NCBI GenBank assembly: GCA_964578605.1
Contig: CAZODO010000009.1
Location: 1-64,000, forward strand
Length of the DNA stretch: 64,000 nucleotides
Direction: 5' to 3'
Source: JAXMHN01 sp964578605
Lineage (GTDB): Bacteria; Verrucomicrobiota; Verrucomicrobiia; Limisphaerales; SIBE01
Translations under genes and position numbers: made by a program
Notes under the pieces: model-generated
What the model was told of the DNA's origin: nothing
What the model saw: only the letters and a program-made list of their open reading frames with translations
Database searches by the model: none
Part shown: in pieces, positions 8,990 through 17,763 of the stretch
Numbering within the stretch: the first letter of the stretch is position 1
Layout: the number at the start of each line of letters is the position of its first letter

Positions 8990-9092
8990 CGAGTGAGGGT
9001 TGAAACCTTTTGGCTGAAAGCTTGAACCGAGAATTCGCCGGGTGAGAGCGGTCAAATATCGACATGAACATCCCTTGGTGTAGACTTGAGGC

Positions 9093-9650
9093 GTGAGCGA
9101 TGTTACCCGCCTGCTCGATGCCGTTGAGCAAGGCGACCCCAAGGCCGCCGAGGATTTGCTCCCCCTGGTTTACGACGAGCTTCGCAAGCTTGCGGCGCAG
9201 AAGATGGCCCACGAACCGCCCGGCCACACGCTCCAGCCGACCGCGCTTGTCCATGAAGCCTGGCTCCGCCTGGCCGGAGACGGTCCGCAGCACTGGGAAG
9301 GGCGAGGACATTTCTTTGCCGCGGCCGCAGAAGCCATGCGGCGCATCCTGGTGGAAAGAGCGCGGCGCAAGCGGCGCCTGCGGCATGGCGGAGGATGGCA
9401 GCGAGTTGACCTGGAAGACGCGGAGATCTCGCCGGTTGCCGAGGATGAGACAGTGCTGCAAGTGCACGAGGTGCTCGACGAACTGGCGCGGGAAGACCCC
9501 TTCCAGGCTCGGATCGTAAAGCTCCGGTTTTTCGCAGGCCTGACCAACACCGAAGCGGCCCACGTTTTGGGCGTCTCGGAAAAGACTGTGTTGCGGCGGT
9601 GGGCTCACGCCAAAGTCTGGCTGTACGATCGCATTCACCACCGTCCCTAG
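9093..9650 (+). CDS. ECF-type RNA polymerase sigma factor
   Basis: A 185-aa protein beginning at a GTG. It has the ECF pattern found in Planctomycetes and Verrucomicrobia: sigma-2 region DLLPLVYDELRKLAAQKM, the LQPTALVHEAWLRL block, then sigma-4 region with helix-turn-helix GLTNTEAAHVLGVSEKTVLR. No anti-sigma gene follows; instead a Ser/Thr kinase starts 99 bp downstream. ECF groups linked to protein kinases are known in Planctomycetes, so phosphorylation-dependent control is likely here, by inference from gene order. It probably directs transcription of exported or envelope proteins, possibly including the pseudopilin two genes on. Confidence 0.9.
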   Translation: MSDVTRLLDAVEQGDPKAAEDLLPLVYDELRKLAAQKMAHEPPGHTLQPTALVHEAWLRLAGDGPQHWEGRGHFFAAAAEAMRRILVERARRKRRLRHGGGWQRVDLEDAEISPVAEDETVLQVHEVLDELAREDPFQARIVKLRFFAGLTNTEAAHVLGVSEKTVLRRWAHAKVWLYDRIHHRP

Positions 9651-9749
9651 GACGCCCGTGGGGCCGGGAAAGAAAATGCAGTAGCGCTGTCTGTTTTCCT
9701 CCGGGAAACGTCGCATTGGCAGATAGAGACCCGAACGAAAGACGGGGCC

Positions 9750-12700
9750 ATGAACCAACGCGAACGAAGGGAAATCGAGGTGTTCAACGCCGCCCTGGAG
9801 TTGACCTCGCCCGCCGAACGAGCCGCCTACCTCGACCAGGCCTGTCAGGGCAAGTCGGCGCTCCGGCACAAGGTTGAAGCCCTCCTGAGCGTCCACACGG
9901 CCGCCGACGCGATGTTCGAGAAGGCGTCCAGGAACGCCGGCGGCGAACTTGCGCCTACAGCCCCGGTTGATTCGAGGGGAACCGCTTTCCTGGCGTCACC
10001 TGCTGAAGCTCCCGGCACGGTGATTGATCGTTACAAAGTGCTGCAACTGATTGGCGAGGGTGGATTCGGCGCGGTGTATATGGCCGAGCAGAAAGCGCCC
10101 GTCAAACGCCGGGTCGCTCTCAAGATCCTTAAGCTGGGGATGGACACCAAACAGGTGGTGGTTCGGTTCGAGGCCGAACGGCAGGCGCTGGCGCTGATGG
10201 ACCATCCGAACATCGCCAAGGTGCTCGATGCCGGCGCGACGGGCAGTGGGCGGCCTTACTTTGTGATGGAACTGGTGCATGGCGTGTCGATCACCCAGTA
10301 TTGCGATGAGAACAAGCTGCCGCCGATGGCGCGCCTGACGCTCTTTACCCAGGTCTGCCACGCGATCCAGCACGCGCACCAGAAGGGGATCATTCACCGG
10401 GACATCAAGCCCTCCAACATCCTGGTCACCCTGCATGACGGGGTGCCGGTGCCTAAGGTGATTGACTTCGGCATCGCCAAAGCCACACAGCAAGAGCTGA
10501 CCGAGAAGACTCTTTTCACCCAGTTCCAGCAGTTCATTGGGACGCCGGCCTACATGAGTCCGGAGCAGGCTGAGATGACCGGGCTGGACATCGACACACG
10601 CAGCGACATCTACGCGCTCGGCGTGTTGCTCTACGAACTGCTGACGGGCAAGACGCCTTTCGACGCGAAGACGCTGCTGGCGGCGGGGATGGAAGAGATG
10701 CGGCGCATCCTTCGGGAGCAGGAGCCGGTGCGTCCATCGACGCGGGTGAGCACGATGGCAGATGCGGAACGGACGACGGTGGCCAGACACCGTCAGTCGG
10801 AGGTGCCGAGGCTGATCCATCTGCTGCGCGGTGACCTGGACTGGATTGTGATGAAGTGCCTGGAGAAGGACCGAACACGGCGGTATGAGACAGCCAATGG
10901 TTTGGCGCAGGACATCGAGCGTCACCTGACCCATCAACCGGTGATGGCCCGCCCGGCGAGCACGGCATACCGGCTGCGGAAGTTCGCCCGACGGAATAAG
11001 GTTATCGTGACGGCCGGAACCGCCGTGGCAGCAGCGTTAGTGCTGGGCGCGGCGGTGAGCACCTGGCAGGCATGGAGGGCCACACTGGCCGAACGGGAGC
11101 AGGGGCGTCAGCGAATTCGCGCCGAAGCCAACGAGCAGAGGGCGCTTAAGGCCCAAGCTAACGAAACAGTGCAACGCCAGGCGGCCGAGCAAGCTCAACG
11201 ACAGGCGCAGTCCCAGGAACTGCTCGCCCGACAGAATGTTTACGCTGCGGATGTCAGGCTCGCAGACACTCTCCTTCGTGAGAATAACCTGGGCCAGGCA
11301 TTGACCGCCCTGCGTCGACAGGTTCCAAAGCGCGGCGAAACCGACCTGCGCAGGATTGAATGGCGCTATTTGTGGCACAAGTGCCAAGGCCAGCAGTTGA
11401 AGACCTTCCCGCACGAAGCGGAGGTCACTCGCGCGGAGTTGTCTCCTGACGGCCGCTGGCTGGCCACGGCGAGCGGAGGCAGCTTTTGGGTTTGGGATAC
11501 GACCCGGGAAGGAGAACGCCGCGCGCTGAGTTCCGGCGCTCCCGCAGATGCCGGCTTTCTCTCGTGGGGAGAACATCTGGCGTTCGATCCACAGGGGCGC
11601 TTTCTGGCGACTGCCACCAGTTCCAACGTTTGGATCTGGACCATCCCTGACTGGCGCACGTTGCGGAGCTTGCCCGCCACCAACGCCAGCCTCTGTTTCT
11701 CCGGCGATGGCACCACGCTGGCTACTTTCGGCGAGGAAGGGATCCAGGTCTGGAAGACTGTGTCTTGGGAGCGTTTGGTCGAGCTAAGAAACCAGTCGAA
11801 GGCAGACGGGCTGCCCCAATTCATCAATGTGGACTGCCGCAGCATTGCCTTGAGCCGGGACGGTTCGATGCTCGCCGCGAGTTGGCAAGCCGGGTGGCGG
11901 GAGAAAGCTGCCGCGGAAGGGGAGGTGGCGCTATGGCAGGTTCCGCGACGCCAGATTCTGCACAGGTGGACTGAGGTGAAAGACGCGATCAGGGTTGCTT
12001 TTTCCGAGGACGACCAGTTGCTGGCCGCCTGTAGCTCGGGACCTCCGACCACGGTGTGGCTCTGGTCGGTGCCAGACGGCAACCTGCTCGCACGGTGGCC
12101 CGCCAGCCAAGGCTCGGGCCGTGCTTTGGCCTTTGCCGGTAAAGGGCGCGTGCTGGCCACAGCGGGAAGTGACCAAGTGATTCGCATCTGGGATACCAGC
12201 CGCATCGACTGCCACGAACTGCTCCAGGGTCATGTTGACGAGGTCTGCTCGTTGAAGTTTCTCGCTGACGGCCGTCTGGTCAGCGCTTCCCGTGACAAAA
12301 GAGCTTGCCTGTGGAGCGTTGAGACCAACCCGTCAAAGCATCGCGCATTCACGTTGCCGCCAGGGCGGCTGATCTGCGCCCCAACGGCTGATGTCCGCCG
12401 GATGGTGGCCGTGAATCTGGCCAAACTGACGTTCGAGGAGTGGGATACGACTCAGAGCAGCAGCCAACCTCTCCGGGAGACGAGCATCCAAGGAGCTGAC
12501 GCCATCTTGCACCGCGGAACTCTGATGAACGGAAAGCCTCTCACGAATGGTTTCATCGGCACTGGCACGATCGTCATGGACAATTTAAACGTCGGGCCGG
12601 GCGTCAGTCGAATGTGGCTCTTGTGGCATCCACCCTGGGCGCGCAACTGGGACTTGTGCGCCACCACGGGCGACGGTTTTGTCTATGCCTGGAAGTCGCA

Positions 12701-13403
12701 GACGGGGGAGTTGATCTATTCCAACAGAGTGGCCGCGAGCGCCCTGGCAGCCTATCCCATGGTGGAGCATAACCAATTAGTGCTAATGGAACCTGGGAGA
12801 GAGGCGCCGTATATGGGAGGCCCCCTTTGCAGCTATGATCTGCTCACTCGCCAGACCGTCCTGATCGACGAGTGCAAGCCACACGCGGATGGGGGCGTTT
12901 CCCCTGACGGACGCCTCTTCGCCTACGGCACAACCAAGACCGAGCTCAAGGTCTGGGACGCTGCCACCAAACAGACCCGGTTTGCCGTAAAGCTGCCCGA
13001 GCGGCCGTGTTGGATCGAATTCTCGCCTGATTCCCGATTGTTGGCGGTGGTCACATCCCGTGGTTGGGTCCAGGTGCTCGGTACGGCGACCGGAAAGACC
13101 GTGAGCGAGTCGTTGGCGGCCTACTGGGCGGGGACGTGCCGGGTTAGCTTCTCGGCGGACGCCAAGTCGCTGGTCACCTATTCCACGGATCATACGGCCA
13201 AAATATGGGACATCGCCACCGGCCGTGAGATGGTTTCCGGCTTGCCCGTCAACTCGTTCCTGATGGGCTCGGAGTGGACGGCTCTGCCGCCGGACGGCAA
13301 CTCGGTCGTCGAGGGTGCGGGCGAGGGGGCTATTCGCGTCGTGGATCTGCCGACGCTCGCCCAGATCGACGGGGTTGAAGAAAGAAAGAGATCGCAGGAC
13401 TGA
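9750..13403 (+). CDS. Membrane Ser/Thr protein kinase with WD40 sensor domain
   Basis: A 1217-aa protein. The kinase domain spans about residues 90-400: glycine loop GEGGFGAVY, VALK lysine, HRDIKPSNIL catalytic loop near 215, DFGIAK near 237 and GTPAYMSPEQ. One transmembrane helix lies near 417-440. A Gln/Ala/Arg-rich coiled stretch (about 440-500) follows, then a WD40 beta-propeller region of roughly 650 residues with repeated W-D-T and S-P-D-G-R patterns. All key catalytic residues are present, so it should be active. The kinase side is cytoplasmic and the propeller presumably outside. It lies between the ECF sigma factor and a pseudopilin whose ATG is 2 nt after its stop, so the three form a likely signalling unit. 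Confidence 0.93.
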   Translation: MNQRERREIEVFNAALELTSPAERAAYLDQACQGKSALRHKVEALLSVHTAADAMFEKASRNAGGELAPTAPVDSRGTAFLASPAEAPGTVIDRYKVLQLIGEGGFGAVYMAEQKAPVKRRVALKILKLGMDTKQVVVRFEAERQALALMDHPNIAKVLDAGATGSGRPYFVMELVHGVSITQYCDENKLPPMARLTLFTQVCHAIQHAHQKGIIHRDIKPSNILVTLHDGVPVPKVIDFGIAKATQQELTEKTLFTQFQQFIGTPAYMSPEQAEMTGLDIDTRSDIYALGVLLYELLTGKTPFDAKTLLAAGMEEMRRILREQEPVRPSTRVSTMADAERTTVARHRQSEVPRLIHLLRGDLDWIVMKCLEKDRTRRYETANGLAQDIERHLTHQPVMARPASTAYRLRKFARRNKVIVTAGTAVAAALVLGAAVSTWQAWRATLAEREQGRQRIRAEANEQRALKAQANETVQRQAAEQAQRQAQSQELLARQNVYAADVRLADTLLRENNLGQALTALRRQVPKRGETDLRRIEWRYLWHKCQGQQLKTFPHEAEVTRAELSPDGRWLATASGGSFWVWDTTREGERRALSSGAPADAGFLSWGEHLAFDPQGRFLATATSSNVWIWTIPDWRTLRSLPATNASLCFSGDGTTLATFGEEGIQVWKTVSWERLVELRNQSKADGLPQFINVDCRSIALSRDGSMLAASWQAGWREKAAAEGEVALWQVPRRQILHRWTEVKDAIRVAFSEDDQLLAACSSGPPTTVWLWSVPDGNLLARWPASQGSGRALAFAGKGRVLATAGSDQVIRIWDTSRIDCHELLQGHVDEVCSLKFLADGRLVSASRDKRACLWSVETNPSKHRAFTLPPGRLICAPTADVRRMVAVNLAKLTFEEWDTTQSSSQPLRETSIQGADAILHRGTLMNGKPLTNGFIGTGTIVMDNLNVGPGVSRMWLLWHPPWARNWDLCATTGDGFVYAWKSQTGELIYSNRVAASALAAYPMVEHNQLVLMEPGREAPYMGGPLCSYDLLTRQTVLIDECKPHADGGVSPDGRLFAYGTTKTELKVWDAATKQTRFAVKLPERPCWIEFSPDSRLLAVVTSRGWVQVLGTATGKTVSESLAAYWAGTCRVSFSADAKSLVTYSTDHTAKIWDIATGREMVSGLPVNSFLMGSEWTALPPDGNSVVEGAGEGAIRVVDLPTLAQIDGVEERKRSQD

Positions 13404-13405
13404 AT

Positions 13406-14212
13406 ATGGGTGCAGCAGGACCCAGACTCACACCGCGCTGGAACTCCAGCGCGTTCACGTTGATCGAATTGTTGGTCGTGATTGCGATCATTGCGATCCT
13501 GGCCGGCATGCTCCTGCCCGCACTCGGCAAGGCCAAGGCCAAGGCCCAAGGCATTGGGTGCCTTAACAACGTCAAACAACTGCAACTAGCCTGGCAGATG
13601 TATGCGGACGACCACAACGATTTCATGCCGCCAAACAAGTATGGCGTGAGCAGTCTCACTCTCGGCCCGGTCAGCACTTCCAACTCCTGGGTGACCGGCA
13701 ATGCGCGAGTGGGTCGGAACACGACCGACCTTACGAAAGGGGTGCTGTTCATCTACACCCCATCGGTTACGATTTACCTTTGTCCGGCTGACCGATCGAA
13801 GGTGGAGGACTCATACGGCAGCCGGAAATGGCTCAGCCTGCCTCGCACCCGGAGCTACTCGCTCAGTTGCTGGCTAAACGGCTATGAACTCCTGCCTGAA
13901 CTCAGAGACAGCCGCTTTGTGCGAACCACGGGGTTGGGCAGTCCGGCCCAGGTGTTCGTTTTTGGCGGTGAGCATGAAAACAGCATTGATGACGGCTGTT
14001 TCGGGATCTACCCGAGACCGCACGCATCCTGGCGGAGCATGCCGGCGGATCGACACAGCCAAGGCGGCACTTTCTCTTATGCCGATGGACACGCCAAACG
14101 GGTGAAATGGCGCTGGCCAAGACGGCTCGGACATCTGGAGTTCGAGAAACCGGCCTTTAACGACCAAGACCTGGAGGACCTGCGCGGGTTGCAGGAGATG
14201 CTTCCGCCATGA
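13406..14212 (+). CDS. Pseudopilin-like prepilin (H-x(n)-DG family)
   Basis: A 268-aa protein with a type III/IV prepilin leader cleaved before FTLIELLVVIAIIAILAG. The Glu at mature position 5 is present. A K-A-K-A-K-A-Q helix follows, and the C-terminal motif HSQGGTFSYADGHAKRV is the H-x(n)-DG signature used to classify these verrucomicrobial/planctomycetal proteins. The leader would be cut and methylated by a PilD-type peptidase and the protein assembled at the inner membrane. It starts 2 nt after the kinase stop and is probably cotranscribed with it. It is one of three such genes in the window. Confidence 0.92.
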   Translation: MGAAGPRLTPRWNSSAFTLIELLVVIAIIAILAGMLLPALGKAKAKAQGIGCLNNVKQLQLAWQMYADDHNDFMPPNKYGVSSLTLGPVSTSNSWVTGNARVGRNTTDLTKGVLFIYTPSVTIYLCPADRSKVEDSYGSRKWLSLPRTRSYSLSCWLNGYELLPELRDSRFVRTTGLGSPAQVFVFGGEHENSIDDGCFGIYPRPHASWRSMPADRHSQGGTFSYADGHAKRVKWRWPRRLGHLEFEKPAFNDQDLEDLRGLQEMLPP

Positions 14213-14454
14213 AGACCCCCGGTTTGATGCGCGTGTCGAGGGCTGGTGAGGAACGCTGATCGATCTTGATGGCGCTTTCCGCACTGCGCGCCTGACGTAT
14301 TCACTCTCCCAAGAAAGGGGCTGTTAGGCCTCACGCGTGGAGTGTTGCCCGGCGCGGACACAGTCCGGCGTTCAAGGCCGGTGGAAGAACAAGAACGACA
14401 GAACAAAAACCTAAACTCAGGCGCCTATAGCCTGAACAACCAAAGGCAGGGTAT

Positions 14455-15996
14455 ATGAAAGCGAAACGTCACCTCCTCGCGCAGGGGTTGCTCCTCGGCG
14501 CTATCAGCGTTGGCTTCGGCCAGCCCGTCATTCCACCCGAGATCAAGCCCGCGACCTCGCTGCAACATCGAGCTGAGGACATCGGCACGAAGATGTCCTT
14601 TGCCGTCACGGTCTCAGGGACGGAACCTCTCGCTTATCAATGGCAGCTGGACGGTCATGAACTGGCCGGTCAAACCAACCGTCTCCTTGAGTTCAACGCC
14701 GTCCAACCGGCCGATGAAGGCGATTACACTGTCGTCGTGACCAACGCCGGCGGCACGGTGACCAGTGAACCCGTCCGGCTTTGGGTCACTCCGCCTGCTT
14801 CGGCGTTCATTAAGGGCAGCTTCACCAACAGTCTGGGCCGGCTTCCGTACTATTACCTCCTGCCGGTCAAGTACGACGCCACACGCAGCTACCCACTCTA
14901 CGTGGCCTTGGACGGCATCCGTGCCAACGAAAGCGATGGCCCGACCCAATTGACCTGGCCAGCGTTCAAAACGTGGAACTCCTATCGGCAGCAGGAGCGA
15001 GACCCGGTGATTGCGCTTTGGCCCATGCGACGCGGAGGGGATTGGGACTGGACCGACGCGTATCTGCGCCAAGTCTCGGATCTCGTGGACCAGTTCGTCC
15101 CGCAGTTCAACGTGGACACCAGCCGAATCTATGTGAGCGGGGCTTCCCTCGTGTATGCCGTCTGGAACCTGATCGAAATGAAACCGGGCTTTTTCGCTGC
15201 GGCGACTTTCGCCTCGGGGCCGCAAGGCAGCCATCCCGCCGCTCTCAAAGATGTCCCGGCATGGGCAGTTTGCGCGCGGGATGATGACGCGGGCCAATCG
15301 GGCAACACCGGGGCTGGGGTGCGCGTCCTTCGATTGGCTGGCTGCGATGTGCGGTATACCGAGTATGCCACCGGCAGGTACACCGACAGCACAGGACTCG
15401 GGACCAGCAGCACGCATTTCGGCGGTTTTCTGATGGGTTGGGCTACTCCGGCGATCATTGATTGGGTGCTCGCGCAGAGACGCGGTGTGGCCTCGACCGC
15501 CGAACCGTTCCTCACCCTCACGAATCCGACGACGCGAGGGGTCTGGGTTACGGGCGCGACGAACCTAATCCTGGCTGGCTCGGCTTTGGCTTTGAACGAG
15601 GAGGTGACTAACGTCTCGTGGGAAAACGCAGCCAACAGGCTGAAGGGCGTTGCCACAGGCTCAAACGTCTGGAGCGTCGCGGGCATTCCCCTTGTGCCGG
15701 GAAAAACCAATGTCGTCGTCGTCACCGGCACGACCTCCAGTTGGGCGCCGGCCTGCGGTGGCAACACCACTTTCAGCCAGACGCTGATGGTCGTTTGCTC
15801 CCCGATCCAAGCGACGCTCACAACCGAAGGAAGCACAGCGCTCCTGAGCTGGACCGGGGGCGGCCCGCCTTACCGGGTTCAGTTCGCCACCGGCTTGGCG
15901 GGAGGCGATTGGACGGACCTTCTCTTGGACGCAACGTCTCCGCTCTCCTTGTCGCTGACAAACCGATCCGGTTTCTATCGCATTGTTGGTCAGTAG
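14455..15996 (+). CDS. Exported Ig-domain/esterase-like protein
   Basis: A 513-aa protein. A signal peptide ends near residue 22 (LLLGAISVGFGQ). An Ig-like domain (SFAVTVSGTEPLAYQWQLDG, then DEGDYTVVVTNAGG) covers about residues 30-115. Next comes an alpha/beta-hydrolase-like region with SYPLYVALDG and the elbow DTSRIYVSGASLVYAVW, and a candidate catalytic His in SSTHFGG. The nucleophile elbow reads G-A-S-L-V, lacking the usual final Gly, so activity is uncertain. The C-terminus ends SGFYRIVGQ, the same type of terminal beta module as in the LamG protein. It resembles feruloyl-esterase or PHB-depolymerase-like exported hydrolases; substrate unknown. Confidence 0.75.
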   Translation: MKAKRHLLAQGLLLGAISVGFGQPVIPPEIKPATSLQHRAEDIGTKMSFAVTVSGTEPLAYQWQLDGHELAGQTNRLLEFNAVQPADEGDYTVVVTNAGGTVTSEPVRLWVTPPASAFIKGSFTNSLGRLPYYYLLPVKYDATRSYPLYVALDGIRANESDGPTQLTWPAFKTWNSYRQQERDPVIALWPMRRGGDWDWTDAYLRQVSDLVDQFVPQFNVDTSRIYVSGASLVYAVWNLIEMKPGFFAAATFASGPQGSHPAALKDVPAWAVCARDDDAGQSGNTGAGVRVLRLAGCDVRYTEYATGRYTDSTGLGTSSTHFGGFLMGWATPAIIDWVLAQRRGVASTAEPFLTLTNPTTRGVWVTGATNLILAGSALALNEEVTNVSWENAANRLKGVATGSNVWSVAGIPLVPGKTNVVVVTGTTSSWAPACGGNTTFSQTLMVVCSPIQATLTTEGSTALLSWTGGGPPYRVQFATGLAGGDWTDLLLDATSPLSLSLTNRSGFYRIVGQ

Positions 15997-16128
15997 CCTG
16001 GAATTGGGCTTCTTTTCCACGGTTGACCGGTGTAAGACTGGCGGCTGTGACCGCCTGAGCGCTTTCGGACGCACTCAGGTCGCGCACAAAATGCCATGGC
16101 GCGGAGAACGCCCAGCGCTCAAGAATCA

Positions 16129-17083
16129 ATGTCGCAACCAGAAATCGCCTATGTCACGCCGCCTAAGTTCCATCGCCGCTGATTGGTGGGATTACACCAC
16201 GCTGCCTGCCGATCTTATCGAAGCCGTTGCCCGCCTCACGCCGCGGGACCTGGAACGGCTTTCCCGCCCCGGGTTCAAAGTGGTGATGTATGACACGCTC
16301 GAGGATTTCTTTCTGGCGGAGGCGCTGTAGTTTATCGATGCCTGGCGCCAGTGCACCGACGACAATCCCGTTGGCATCTGCGGTCCGATCGGCCCGACCG
16401 AGCAACTCCCGCTTGTGGCTCGCATCGTGAATGCGTTGGGGCTCGATGTCCGGTCCGGCCATTTCTGGGGCATGGACGAATGGTTCCTGGACGGGAAGGA
16501 AGTCCCGGCTACCCACCCGCTCTCGTTCGAGAGGGCGGATCGCGAGCTTTGTTTTGATCGGATCGAAAAGAAGCTGAGGATGCCCGACGCCCATTTGCAC
16601 TTCCCGAAAGGAGATACCGAGCCCTACCGCAAGACGTGGGAGGCCGGCGTGCGTTGCGCGGTGATGCAAGGAGGCCAAGGCGACGTCAAACATTGGGCTT
16701 TTAACGACCCGCCACAACGCAAGGGCAAGCACAAGGACGATCCCCCGACGCCGGAGGAGTACCGCAAGCTCGCCACCCGGGTCGTGCAGTTGCATCCGCT
16801 CACGATCGCGCAGAACGCGCGGACGAGCGGTGGCGGCAACATTTCGCTTGTCCCGACCATGGCGATCAGCGTGGGGCCGGTGGAGACGTGGAAGTCGGAT
16901 AAGGTTTCGATCTGGCAAGCGGGCAAGCATGACAACCCGTTCGGCCAGCGGTTGACGGCTTACATGATCTCGAAACGGATGCCCGACAGCGCGGTGCCGA
17001 TGTCGCTGCTCGCGGACCACCCGAATGTGCAGTTTAATTATTTGCGGGGCGGGTTGGGCACGTGCGCGGTGGAGATGCACTGA
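16129..17083 (+). pseudogene. Broken glucosamine-6-phosphate isomerase (NagB-like) gene
   Basis: Two reading-frame lesions interrupt an otherwise intact NagB/SIS-type sequence. The N-terminus MSQPEIAYVTPPKFHRR reads in the frame starting at 16129 and hits TGA at 16180. The body (ADWWDYTTLPADLIEAVARL onward) continues in the next frame and runs into TAG at 16328, after FFLAEAL. The same frame then reads without interruption (FIDAWRQCTDDNPVGICGPI, WGMDEWF, VMQGGQGDVKHWAF, NARTSGGGN, SLLADHPNVQFNY) to TGA at 17081. One frameshift plus one nonsense codon (probably GAG to TAG) indicates decay. An ATG at 16415 could still give a 222-aa fragment. An intact gene would interconvert glucosamine-6-phosphate and fructose-6-phosphate or a related sugar phosphate. 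Confidence 0.82.
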
Positions 17084-17124
17084 TTCGCCGATCGTTCGCA
17101 GTTTCAGTTTGGCTTGTTGTTCGT

Positions 17125-17199
17125 CGGAGCGCCGGCTTCGGCTTTCGCCGTCGCCACGAACGGGCGGCGCCTCGAAGCCGGCTGCGAGCCGGCGCTCCG
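17125..17199. repeat. REP-like imperfect palindrome
   Basis: The left arm CGGAGCGCCGGCTTCG (17125-17140) is matched by the inverted right arm, which carries an 11-bp insertion (CGAAGCCGGC, TGCGAGCCGGC, GCTCCG). The element sits between the pseudogene and the response regulator and encodes nothing. Sequences of the GGAGCGCCGGC type recur in verrucomicrobial genomes; only this copy was seen here. Confidence 0.8.
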
Positions 17200-17284
17200 A
17201 AGAAGCTGAGATTTGCTGATTTGCTGGATGGCCCGGAACTCTCCTTGTCAGGATATCCTGTCCGGCGATATGGTTGGAGAGTTG

Positions 17285-17734
17285 ATGAGATCACCAGGTC
17301 CCAGAGTTTGGCTGCTGGTTGAAGACGATGAGAATGACTTCATCCTGCTGAAGCGGGCCTTGAAACGAGCCGACCCCAGCGCGAAGCTTCAATGGGTCCA
17401 GGACGGAGCGCAAGCCAAGGAATACCTGGCAGGCCGCGGTCCTTTTGCGGATCGCAAGGCTTGTCCTTTGCCTTCGGTCGTGGTGTCGGACCTCAAGATG
17501 CCGCGCTGCTCGGGACTGGAACTGGTGCAGTGGATTCGGAAAGAACCGGCGTTTCAAACGCTGCCCTTCATCATCCTGTCCGCGTCGGATCAACCGGCGG
17601 ACGTCGGCATGGCCTACAAAGATGGGGTGAACTGGTACCTTGCCAAGCCGTCCACCTTTGAAGACCTTGTCGAAATGCTGCGCAGGCTGAGAGAAAGCCT
17701 GGAATTCTCTGCGTGGAGCGGCCGTGGTCCTTGA
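17285..17734 (+). CDS. Single-domain response regulator
   Basis: A 149-aa CheY-like receiver domain starting MRSPGPRVWLLVEDDENDF. The acidic pair ED-D, the phospho-acceptor Asp in VVVSDLKMPR, the Ser of IILSAS and the Lys of YLAKPS are all present. I chose the ATG at 17285 because GGAGAG stands just upstream; ATG at 17270 is also in frame. No output domain follows, as in Rcp1-type regulators that act by protein contact. No cognate histidine kinase is nearby; the gene downstream is a sugar transporter starting 29 nt after its stop. Confidence 0.9.
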   Translation: MRSPGPRVWLLVEDDENDFILLKRALKRADPSAKLQWVQDGAQAKEYLAGRGPFADRKACPLPSVVVSDLKMPRCSGLELVQWIRKEPAFQTLPFIILSASDQPADVGMAYKDGVNWYLAKPSTFEDLVEMLRRLRESLEFSAWSGRGP

Positions 17735-17763
17735 GGGCTGCAGGCCGCGCCCAGTCACCCCCT

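Noticed and set aside
16328..16330. Recoding of the in-frame TAG (for example as pyrrolysine) in the NagB-like gene
   Set aside because: A separate frameshift upstream already breaks the gene and no recoding machinery is in sight, so decay is simpler.
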